Assembly (NCBI GenBank): GCA_031263965.1
Contig: JAISES010000068.1
Location: 1-10,870 of the forward strand
From: Prevotella sp.
GTDB taxonomy: Bacteria; Bacteroidota; Bacteroidia; Bacteroidales; Dysgonomonadaceae
Direction of reading: 5' to 3'
DNA length: 10,870 nt
In this document: positions 1-5,988 of the stretch, piece after piece
Layout of the letters: each line of letters starts with the position of its first letter
Position numbering within the stretch: position 1 is the first letter of the stretch
Made by a program: the position numbers and the translations under genes
The notes under the pieces: model-generated
What the model was told of the DNA's origin: nothing
The model's input: only the letters and a program-made list of their open reading frames with translations
Database searches by the model: none

Positions 1-189
1 TATAAAGATACTATAATTATTAATGGAAGCAATGCGGATATTCATTTAATATTTAGTAATTTTGTATACAGAAAGTCGTTCTTTGTATTTATGCAAAATA
101 AAGCAAAACATTGAGGTTCGCTGGTTTCTAAATCATCGCAGAATGATAGTCCTGTATAACGGTAGTCAGGCATGAAAGAGTAATAGAGA

Positions 190-430
190 ATGATTCAGAA
201 AAAGAACACTAAACAATTCACAAACAGCGAAATCATAGAAATCCGACCCGTACTAATAATTGTATTTTGAGACGTTTATTGAGGTTGCTCCACTACCAAA
301 TCATTACCTGTTTGTAATGCGGAAAAACGCAGTAAACTGCACTCAATCAGCGATTACTAAATGCGAAGATAATGACAGGAAGTCGAACTTCATAGAGGTT
401 TTTGCCAATAATGATTCGTTGTCGGCATAA
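190..430 (+). pseudogene. possible frameshifted remnant of a small gene, unidentified
   Basis: An ATG at 190 opens 26 codons (start MIQKKNTKQF) that stop at 268-270. The next frame is then open from 260 to the TAA at 428-430 and reads as plausible protein, including IEVAPLPNHYLFV. Joining the two by one frameshift near 260-268 gives about 80 residues. I do not recognise a family, and open stretches this short occur by chance. The rest of bases 1-498 shows no convincing gene, RNA or repeat. The position just outside the decayed integrase fits a degraded element, but this is a weak call. Confidence 0.2.
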
Positions 431-498
431 TGCGCTGATTTTCATACTATAAGATAGCGTAAAAGAATGTATCATTGCAAACTAAAAAAGTTATCGGT

Positions 499-822
499 AT
501 GAAAACTGAAATGAAGGTGCTGCTCTACCTGAAAAAAACAAACAGACAGTCGAGAGGCTTTGTCCTCTGATGGGTAAGATTACGGTAAAGGGAGAATTTA
601 ATTCCACCGTTCAATTTGCCTACAAAATCCAAGTGGATGCGGAATTGTGGAACGCCCGTTCCCAAAGGTGTATGGGCAAAAGCCATGTAGCTATTGCGAC
701 CGACAGGGAAATCGAATCGCTTTTGGTCTTGCTGCGTGTAAGGCTTAATGACCTGAAAGATGTCCGTAACACCGTTACGGCTGCCGATGTCAAAAATGCC
801 TTTCAGGGTATCGCCGCCACAA
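499..822 (+). pseudogene. truncated, frameshifted tyrosine recombinase (integrase) N-terminus
   Basis: This is the N-terminal arm-DNA-binding part of a Bacteroides-type tyrosine recombinase, the integrase class of Bacteroidota conjugative and mobilizable elements. The ATG at 499 starts MKTEMKVLLYLKK in frame 1. The family pattern continues in another frame with RLCPLMGKITVKG, then AELWNARSQRCMGKS and NTVTAADVKNAFQGIAAT. Adding one A to the seven-A run at 532-538 restores a single frame, so a one-base deletion there is the simplest lesion. Similarity ends near 818-822. The core-binding and catalytic domains, with the R-H-R-Y residues, are absent, so the product cannot recombine DNA. An internal ATG at 570 could start a 156-codon ORF (to 1040), but it leaves the integrase sequence after about residue 84. 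The gene lies about 1.35 kb from a tRNA-Pro on the same side as its 3' end, a usual integrase target. Family assignment is from remembered family sequences. Confidence 0.8.
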
Positions 823-1161
823 GCCGAAAAGAAAACAAAGCGTACGATAGCTTCTTCCCCAAAATCGAAGAAAACCAGACTGTCCGTTACCTTCCCCGAC
901 GGAACTTGTATAGAAAGGAATTTTGCCTACGAAACGTTTTTGGACATAATAGAAAGGGTAGGTGCGTCATCTGTGGCTCGATTAAATATTCGTTGGGTAG
1001 GATTGCCGTTGGTGTCAAAAGAAAAAGACGACTTCTATAATCAGCATGAGATATCAGGCGGATGGTATGTTGTAACACATTCAGCCACAATAACCAAACG
1101 GCAGCAATTAGAGAAAATATCGAAAGAACTGGGCTTGAACCTGAAAATAGAAATCATTTAG
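823..1161 (+). pseudogene. C-terminal fragment of an unidentified accessory protein
   Basis: From about 823 the frame ending at the TAG of 1159-1161 reads as natural protein: a basic, Ser/Lys-rich linker (AEKKTKRTIASSPKSKKTR), then a compact domain with VTFPDGT, AYETFLDIIERVG, VGLPLVSKEKDDFYNQ, SGGWYVVTHSAT and a KLEKI-like helix ending LNLKIEII. It looks like the C-terminal domain of a larger Bacteroidota accessory protein, but I cannot name the family. It is joined directly to integrase sequence in a different frame, so its own start is missing. An ATG at 760 lies in this frame inside the integrase remnant and would give a 133-codon chimera. Whether that is translated is unknown. The stop overlaps the first copy of an 11-bp repeat and is 4 bp before the next start codon, so the two may once have been coupled. 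Confidence 0.5.
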
Positions 1162-1171
1162 TGCCATGCAA
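1161..1171 (+). repeat. 11-bp direct repeat, copy 1 (GTGCCATGCAA)
   Basis: The identical 11 bases recur at 1650-1660. This copy starts on the last base of the upstream stop codon, and its ATG is the start codon of the DprA-like gene. The two copies bracket that gene almost exactly. Confidence 0.8.
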
Positions 1172-1648
1172 GCCATTCCTGCATCAATAGGTAATCGGGA
1201 AATCTTTGGATTGTCCAAAACTGCATTTCTGTGTTCGCGCCATATAACATCATCAGCCGTATTGCGGTGTATGGATTGGGCGAGCAAGCAACGTGATGCC
1301 AGCGTATGCGTGGTAAGTGGTTTCCATTCGCCACTGGAAAAAGAAGTATTTTACTTTCTAAGTAAAGGCTCACAAGCTATAATGCTCATACTGGGGCGTT
1401 CCCTGTATAAAAATCCACCTGAAATTTTATTGCAAATGTTAGGCGAAAACCGTTTGCTTATTGTTTCGCCTGTTTCGCAATCTATCACCCGTCAATCAGA
1501 ACAAAGCATTCTTGTCCGAAATAAATATATCATTCGTTCTGCTGACGAGGTTGTATTTGGCGCATTAGATAAGGCAGGAAGCCTGTACCCCTTATATGAG
1601 GATGCCGTGGAAGAAGGGAAAATTATCAAAATATTGGGTCAACAATAA
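1166..1648 (+). CDS. short DprA/SLOG-like Rossmann-fold protein
   Basis: A 160-residue protein resembling the central Rossmann-like part of DprA/Smf, within the wider SLOG group. Supporting features are a hydrophobic strand FLCSRH (about 21-26), SVCVVSGFHSPLEKEV (about 46-61, like the DprA VSGLARGID segment), a strand AIMLILG (about 71-77), LLIVSPV (about 97-103), and RNKYIIRSADEVVFGALDKAGSL (about 118-140, like the DprA region ending in a KSGS-type motif). DprA loads RecA on incoming single strands; SLOG proteins bind nucleotides or derivatives. The short length, with no SAM-like or winged-helix flanks, argues against a housekeeping DprA and for an accessory or defence-type relative. The ATG at 1166 is the first in frame after a stop at 1148. 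No good ribosome site is visible, as is usual in this phylum. The gene is intact among decayed neighbours. The fold is fairly likely; the function is unknown. Confidence 0.65.
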   Translation: MQAIPASIGNREIFGLSKTAFLCSRHITSSAVLRCMDWASKQRDASVCVVSGFHSPLEKEVFYFLSKGSQAIMLILGRSLYKNPPEILLQMLGENRLLIVSPVSQSITRQSEQSILVRNKYIIRSADEVVFGALDKAGSLYPLYEDAVEEGKIIKILGQQ

Positions 1649-1649
1649 T

Positions 1650-1660
1650 GTGCCATGCAA
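1650..1660 (+). repeat. 11-bp direct repeat, copy 2 (GTGCCATGCAA)
   Basis: Exact second copy of 1161-1171, starting one base after the stop codon of the DprA-like gene. Here the ATG opens only three codons (MQK then stop). The shorter GTGCCAT recurs once more at about 1706-1712. Confidence 0.8.
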
Positions 1661-1689
1661 AAATGAAACATCAGTAATAAAATAATTAT

Positions 1690-2040
1690 ATGGGAACATC
1701 CCTTTGTGCCATAACCAATTCGAAATTGACAGGAGAAAAATCAGATACCAATTTCGATACTGTATTGGAAAAATTTAAAAGACTAAACCTTCCGAAATCA
1801 TACTCAATCGTTCGAGGGGGAAAAATAAAAGATGATACTGAAATAATATATTCTTTTCCCTCCTCTATACAAAATTATATTCCGCGCCAAAGCACAAGAC
1901 CAAGCTTCGTTTCGTTGCAAAAATCTTCCATCTCGTACCTCGAAGCATATTTTTGCCGAAAGTCTTGCTTATTCAGCTCTCCATATTGGGGGTGTATATC
2001 GGATGTAAAAAGAAGAAACTGTATGAAAATATTGCCTTGA
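1690..2040 (+). CDS. hypothetical protein, doubtful, perhaps composite
   Basis: An open frame of 116 codons that I do not recognise. The first 60 or so residues (MGTSLCAITNSKLTGEKS, then FDTVLEKFKRLNLPKSYSIV and a GGKIKDDTEII stretch) read as plausible soluble protein. From about residue 62 the composition changes to Ser/Cys/Tyr-rich sequence typical of a wrong-frame reading. Over the same bases (about 1890-2058) another plus frame is open and reads HKTKLRFVAKIFHLVP and LIQLSILGVYIGCKKKKLYE. A minus frame is also open from about 2042 to 1884 and reads HPQYGELNKQDF and YEMEDF. So the ORF probably runs out of a real 5' segment into unrelated sequence near 1870. No signal peptide or membrane segment is clear. 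It lies between the DprA-like gene and the tRNA attachment site. Confidence 0.3.
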   Translation: MGTSLCAITNSKLTGEKSDTNFDTVLEKFKRLNLPKSYSIVRGGKIKDDTEIIYSFPSSIQNYIPRQSTRPSFVSLQKSSISYLEAYFCRKSCLFSSPYWGCISDVKRRNCMKILP

Positions 2041-2096
2041 AGCTATTCAGATTGGCGTTTCTATAACTTTCCGTCGTTTGCTTTATATTTTGGAAG

Positions 2097-2114
2097 TTGT
2101 GTGCAAATTGTGTG
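2097..2114 (+). repeat. tandem TTGTGTG pair spaced 11 bp
   Basis: TTGTGTG occurs at 2097-2103 and again at 2108-2114, about one helical turn apart, 57 bp from the tRNA-Pro 3' end. The spacing and place suit a binding site of an integrase or excisionase beside an attachment site, but short repeats of this sort can be chance. Confidence 0.35.
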
Positions 2115-2129
2115 TACATATATAACTAA

Positions 2130-2159
2130 AAAAGAGCCAGATTTTCGTCTAACTCTTTT
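2130..2159 (-). terminator. probable terminator of tRNA-Pro
   Basis: The seven-base stem arms AAAAGAG (2130-2136) and CTCTTTT (2153-2159) pair perfectly, with a further AGA/TCT pairing inside (2139-2141 with 2148-2150). Read on the minus strand, the hairpin starts 11 bp after the tRNA end and its 3' arm runs into six T residues. It could also work in the plus direction. Confidence 0.6.
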
Positions 2160-2170
2160 ATTTTCAATCG

Positions 2171-2245
2171 TCGGGATACCAGGATTCGAACCTGGGACCC
2201 CCTGCTCCCAAAGCAGGTGCGCTAACCGGACTGCGCTACATCCCG
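2171..2245 (-). tRNA. tRNA-Pro (anticodon UGG)
   Basis: The 75 bases on the minus strand fold as a complete tRNA. The acceptor stem is CGGGATG with TATCCCG (one G-T pair), the D stem GCGC with GCGC, the anticodon stem CCTGC with GCAGG around loop TTTGGGA, and the T arm CCAGG-TTCGAAT-CCTGG. The anticodon TGG (plus-strand bases 2208-2210) reads proline codons CCN. The discriminator is A and the CCA tail is not encoded. The 3' end faces the decayed integrase region, so this gene was probably the attB site of the element to its left. I found no second copy of the tRNA 3' end within the window. Confidence 0.95.
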
Positions 2246-2263
2246 TTTTTGTTTATTGCGGTG

Positions 2264-2293
2264 CAAAGGTATGATATTTTTTTATATTTCAAA
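2264..2293 (-). promoter_or_regulatory. Bacteroidota-type promoter of tRNA-Pro
   Basis: On the minus strand TTTG (2293-2290) is followed after 18 bases by TACCTTTG (2271-2264), matching the Bacteroidota consensus TTTG-N19-21-TAnnTTTG within one base of spacing. Transcription would start near 2257, about 12 bases before the tRNA. Confidence 0.7.
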
Positions 2294-2315
2294 ATAAAAA
2301 CTCTGAATTTTTATT
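2293..2315 (-). terminator. weak hairpin after the ABC exporter operon
   Basis: AATAAAAA (2293-2300) pairs with TTTTTATT (2308-2315) around a 7-base loop, 13 bp after the stop codon of the downstream exporter gene. The stem is only A-T pairs, so it may be weak. It touches the -33 box of the tRNA promoter, which would separate the two units. Confidence 0.3.
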
Positions 2316-2328
2316 CTACATCACATCT

Positions 2329-4104
2329 TTAGTTAAGTTCCTCAAACTGCTCCCGATATAAAGAATGATACTTACCATTCTGAGTCATAAGCTCTTGATG
2401 GCTGCCTTGTTCGATAATTTGCCCATGATCCAATACTAAAATTCTATCGGCATTGCGTACTGTCGATAATCTGTGGGCTATGATCAAGCTTGTACGCCCT
2501 TCCATCAACTGATCCAAGCCTTTCTGAATAAGCCCTTCGCTGCGGGTATCTATATTACTCGTTGCTTCATCCAACAGCAATATGGGCGGATCTGCAACCG
2601 CTGCCCTGGCTATATTCAGCAACTGCCGCTGCCCCTGGCTAAGGTTAGCCCCGTCATTCTCCAGCAATGTATTATATCCCTGAGGCAAGCGTTTAATAAA
2701 AGAGTGTGCCGCCGTTAATTTTGCCGCTTGTACTACTTCTTCATCCGTAGCATCAAGCCGTCCGAAACGGATATTCTCACACACTGTACCGGTAAACAGA
2801 TGCGTATCCTGCAAAACAATAGCCATAGACTTGCGTAAACTCTCCCTTTTTATTTTCTGTACCGGATGTCCGTCTATTGTTATTTCGCCCGATTTAAGAT
2901 CAAAAAAACGGGGTAACATGTTCTGTATGGTAGTTTTTCCCGCTCCGGTTTCCCCTATCAATGCAATCTTTATTCCCGGCCCGGCATGAAGGGATACCCC
3001 TTTAAGGATTAACTTTTCGGGTTTATATCCAAAATAAACATCCTTCATTTCCACATCACCTTTTACATTCGCCAAAGCGATAGCGTCTACAGCATCTTCC
3101 TGCTCGGGTACTTCGTCTATTATATGGAAGATGCGTTCCGCACCGGCAATAGCAGCCTGAATACTATTATAAAGGCTGGCCAGTTCGTTGATAGGACGAC
3201 CAAATTGACGGGAATATTGAAGAAAAGCGGCCAGTCCACCGATATCAAAGCCCTTCAGAATGGCTAACAAAGCCCCTGCAATAGTGATTATTACATAATT
3301 AAGGGTATTCAGGTTTTGCATTACGGGCATCATCATGCCCGAATAGAACTGAGCCTTTTGAGCCTTATCCCTTAATCTCTGATTTAACTCGTCAAAACCG
3401 GCCTCTACTTTATTTTCACGACCGAATACTTTAATCACTTTCTGCCCGCTTATCATCTCCTCCGCATATCCGTTGGTTTCGCCCAGTATATCTTGTTGAG
3501 CTTTAAAATACTTCCGGCTACGCGAAACAATTCCTTTGGCGCTAAGGAACATTACAGGAACCGTTATCAAAGTAACCAAAGTCAATATAGGACTAATATA
3601 TATCATCAGGCAGAAAATACCGGCAAGCATCAACGCGCTCGAAAGCATATCGGACAAACTGTCGGTCAAAGCATTACTGACCTGGTCAATATCGTTTGTG
3701 TAACGGCTCATCAAGTCCCCATGCTGATGTGTATCGAAATATTTGAGAGGCAATCGTTCCATTTGGCGAAACATATCGGCACGCATGTGCGTTACGGTGC
3801 GTTGTCCTATTTTGTTTAGCAGCCTGTATTGCACATAAGTAGCCCCTACACCCACAAGGTAAACAGCAGCCAGAAGGAGGAGTATCTTTATTAAACCGCC
3901 GGAATCGCCCGGAATAATATAATCATTAATAATCGGACGGATCATATACGAGCCTAACAAACCCGATACGACACTAAGTATAATTAAAAAGCCTGTTACA
4001 GATAAAAGCATCTTATCACATGCCAGGTACGATATCAACCTCAGAAAAGTTTTCCGTCCTGCCGCCGGCTTTCCACCGGCCTTATATTTATCTCCGTGCG
4101 CCAT
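2329..4104 (-). CDS. ABC exporter half-transporter, subunit with the catalytic ATPase motifs
   Basis: A 591-residue fused membrane-ATPase protein of the MsbA/MDR exporter type. About six hydrophobic segments lie between residues 30 and 330, roughly 32-55, 70-95, 150-170, 172-190, 262-285 and a weaker one near 290-315. The ATPase domain follows: Walker A GETGAGKT (384-391), Q-loop Gln432, Walker B ILLLDE with Asp512 and catalytic Glu513, and H-loop His544. The signature is LSQGQ (488-492) instead of LSGGQ, so this chain supplies the defective signature to the partner's ATP site. That pattern matches the TM288 type in TM287/288-like heterodimers. It is the second gene of a two-gene operon; its ATG is one base after the stop of the partner gene, so translation is probably coupled. 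The substrate (drug, lipid or peptide) cannot be told. The N-terminus MAHGDKYKAGGKPAAG is a short basic cytoplasmic tail. Confidence 0.9.
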   Translation of the reverse strand: MAHGDKYKAGGKPAAGRKTFLRLISYLACDKMLLSVTGFLIILSVVSGLLGSYMIRPIINDYIIPGDSGGLIKILLLLAAVYLVGVGATYVQYRLLNKIGQRTVTHMRADMFRQMERLPLKYFDTHQHGDLMSRYTNDIDQVSNALTDSLSDMLSSALMLAGIFCLMIYISPILTLVTLITVPVMFLSAKGIVSRSRKYFKAQQDILGETNGYAEEMISGQKVIKVFGRENKVEAGFDELNQRLRDKAQKAQFYSGMMMPVMQNLNTLNYVIITIAGALLAILKGFDIGGLAAFLQYSRQFGRPINELASLYNSIQAAIAGAERIFHIIDEVPEQEDAVDAIALANVKGDVEMKDVYFGYKPEKLILKGVSLHAGPGIKIALIGETGAGKTTIQNMLPRFFDLKSGEITIDGHPVQKIKRESLRKSMAIVLQDTHLFTGTVCENIRFGRLDATDEEVVQAAKLTAAHSFIKRLPQGYNTLLENDGANLSQGQRQLLNIARAAVADPPILLLDEATSNIDTRSEGLIQKGLDQLMEGRTSLIIAHRLSTVRNADRILVLDHGQIIEQGSHQELMTQNGKYHSLYREQFEELN

Positions 4105-4105
4105 A

Positions 4106-5830
4106 TTAAAAGACCATTTGTTGAGAGTTGTATATTTCTTTATACACCTCCGATTTCTCTAATAATTCGGAAGGCTTGCCAATAGCGTCTATTTCCCCGT
4201 CTTCGAGTACAATGACTCTGTCGGCCGATTGCATCGTATTTATCCGTTGGGTAATTATAAATACCGTCGTATCGCTTAAAAACTTGCTCATCCCCTTGCG
4301 TATCTTCAACTCCGTATCGGAATCTACGGCACTGGTACTATCATCCAGAATCATGATATTCGGCTTTCCCAGCAAGGCACGGGCTATACATATCCGTTGT
4401 TTCTGCCCTCCCGACACATTAATGCCTCCACGTCCAAGCAAAGTATCGTACCCATCGGTAAAAGACATGATGAAGTCGTGAGCCTGAGCAGCCTGAGTTG
4501 CTTCCACTATTTCGCCCATCGTAGCGCCGGGCTTTCCCCAGCGAAGATTTTCTATAATGGTTCCTGTGAATAGTTCATTCTTTTGAAGCACCATTCCTAT
4601 CTTGGCATGCAATTCGTCGAGGCTATAATCTTTTACATTTACCCCATCTATCGTTATTTCCCCCTCCGATACGTCATACAAGCGGGGAATTAATTGGAGC
4701 ATAGAAGTTTTTGCAGAACCCGTCGCCCCCACAACAGCTATGGTCTCCCCTTTACAAACATGGAAACTGATATTCTTCAACACATCGCTTTCACCTCCGG
4801 CATACCTGAAAGAAACATTCCGGAAGCAGACCTCGCCGTCTGTTATAATATGCTGTCCCGATAAACCCTGAGGCGTATTTGCAAGAGACGGCGCTATATT
4901 TAAGACTTCAAGTATACGCTCCGACGAAGCAGATGCACGCGCAATATTCATAATTACCATCGATAGCAACATCAGAGCCATTAACACCTGCATCAGATAA
5001 TTCACAAAAGAAATCAGCTCCCCTACTTTCAGCTCCCCTGCTATAATTTTGTCTCCGCCTATCCAGAGTATAATGATGACAGAAGTATTCATTATCAATT
5101 GCATAACCGGAAATATAGACACTACAATATCAGATGCCCTGATAACCATATCGCGTAGCTCTTCGCTGCTTTTTTCAAATCGTTTCGATTCAAAATCTTC
5201 TCTGACAAAGGACTTCACAACACGTATGTTTATCAGATTTTCACGGACAATACCATTCAGCTTGTCTAATTTTTGTTGCACTTTCACAAAAAGAGGGACT
5301 CCCTTTCTAAGTATCAGACAGACGCTTGCACCCAGTACCGGAATCGCCCCCACAAGAACCAAGGCTAAACCGGTATTAATCTTTATGACAAAGAACACTG
5401 CCATTACAAGCATAAGCGGGGATCGTAATATAAGGCGCATAGACATCAGCACAACCTGCTGAATACGGGATATATCATTTGTCAGGCGGGTAATAAGCGA
5501 GGCTGAATTGAACCGGTCTGTTTCTGCAAAAGACAATTGCTGTATCTTATTGAACAGTATGCTTCGCAGGTCTGTGCCAAAACCAATGGCTGCACGGGAA
5601 GAGACATATGTATTTGCAATGCTGACTATCAACCCTGAAACAGAGATAACAATCATATAAACGCCAAGCTCTGTTATCACAGACATGTCTTTAGGCATGA
5701 CCCCATTATCAATGATCCTGGCCATAAACCAAGGCTGTATTGTTTCACACAATACATAAACCAGAACCAGAAAAGGACTGAGAAGAAGGCTGAATTTATA
5801 TTTCTTAAGTATTTGCCAATATAATTTCAT
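4106..5830 (-). CDS. ABC exporter half-transporter, subunit with the degenerate ATPase site
   Basis: A 574-residue exporter half-transporter. Hydrophobic segments at about 14-34, 53-74, 130-149, 153-174, 236-257 and 272-296 form the membrane domain. The ATPase domain is unusual: Walker A is GATGSAKT (368-375), with Ala373 where the consensus has Gly; Walker B IMILDD ends in Asp496-Asp497, so the catalytic Glu is Asp; and the switch His is Gln528 in ITQRI. The signature VSGGQ (472-476) is intact and serves the partner's good site. Loss of Glu and His together is the known hallmark of the degenerate subunit of heterodimeric exporters such as TM287. The Ala in Walker A I recall from related sequences, so it is probably a family variant and not damage. 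The gene is first in the operon. No TAnnTTTG box is seen in the 153 bp before it, so read-through from the OmpA-like gene is possible. Confidence 0.9.
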   Translation of the reverse strand: MKLYWQILKKYKFSLLLSPFLVLVYVLCETIQPWFMARIIDNGVMPKDMSVITELGVYMIVISVSGLIVSIANTYVSSRAAIGFGTDLRSILFNKIQQLSFAETDRFNSASLITRLTNDISRIQQVVLMSMRLILRSPLMLVMAVFFVIKINTGLALVLVGAIPVLGASVCLILRKGVPLFVKVQQKLDKLNGIVRENLINIRVVKSFVREDFESKRFEKSSEELRDMVIRASDIVVSIFPVMQLIMNTSVIIILWIGGDKIIAGELKVGELISFVNYLMQVLMALMLLSMVIMNIARASASSERILEVLNIAPSLANTPQGLSGQHIITDGEVCFRNVSFRYAGGESDVLKNISFHVCKGETIAVVGATGSAKTSMLQLIPRLYDVSEGEITIDGVNVKDYSLDELHAKIGMVLQKNELFTGTIIENLRWGKPGATMGEIVEATQAAQAHDFIMSFTDGYDTLLGRGGINVSGGQKQRICIARALLGKPNIMILDDSTSAVDSDTELKIRKGMSKFLSDTTVFIITQRINTMQSADRVIVLEDGEIDAIGKPSELLEKSEVYKEIYNSQQMVF

Positions 5831-5859
5831 TCACAAGATTTTATATTTATCAATATGCC

Positions 5860-5893
5860 GAGGGTATGTCAAAAGTCCTTTTGACACACCCTC
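5860..5893. repeat. near-perfect palindrome, possible insertion-sequence end relic
   Basis: GAGGGTATGTCAAAAG (5860-5875) and CTTTTGACACACCCTC (5878-5893) pair at 15 of 16 positions around two bases. No T-run follows on either strand, so it is not a classic intrinsic terminator, though an RNA hairpin here could still stop or protect transcripts. GAGGGTGTGTCAAAA resembles ends I recall from some Bacteroidota insertion sequences, so two ends back to back is a possible origin. Confidence 0.5.
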
Positions 5894-5959
5894 AAATTAA
5901 GCATAACCTCCGGCCGTCCCTGTAAGGATAGCATAGCATTTCTGTTATGTACCCGGAGT

Positions 5960-5988
5960 TTTGCTATAAAATATAAACAGTTTCTAAG
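5960..5988 (-). mobile_element. solo MITE end at the OmpA-like stop codon
   Basis: Bases 5960-5983 match the right end of the complete MITE (10422-10445) at 22 of 24 positions in the same orientation. They are bounded by CTAAG at 5984-5988, i.e. CTTAG on the minus strand, which equals the target duplication of the complete element. The TAG of that CTTAG is the stop codon of the OmpA-like gene. No matching second end is present in 5831-5959, so the rest was deleted or replaced. Confidence 0.6.

Noticed and set aside
57..64. TAATTTTG as a promoter -7 box on the plus strand
   Set aside because: It matches TAnnTTTG by base but has no -33 TTTG and no credible gene follows closely; such matches are common in A+T-rich DNA.
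570..1040. A single intact 156-codon gene starting at 570
   Set aside because: Only its first 84 or so codons match an integrase, and the family N-terminus lies upstream in another frame. After the join near 820 it reads as wrong-frame sequence.
2165..2250. Plus-strand open reading through the tRNA region
   Set aside because: This is the well-known false translation of a tRNA gene on the opposite strand; the cloverleaf is complete on the minus strand.
5908..5958. CTCCGG/CCGGAG inverted repeat as terminator of the OmpA-like gene
   Set aside because: The arms are only six bases and about 39 bases apart, with no T-run on the minus strand, so it is no better than chance.
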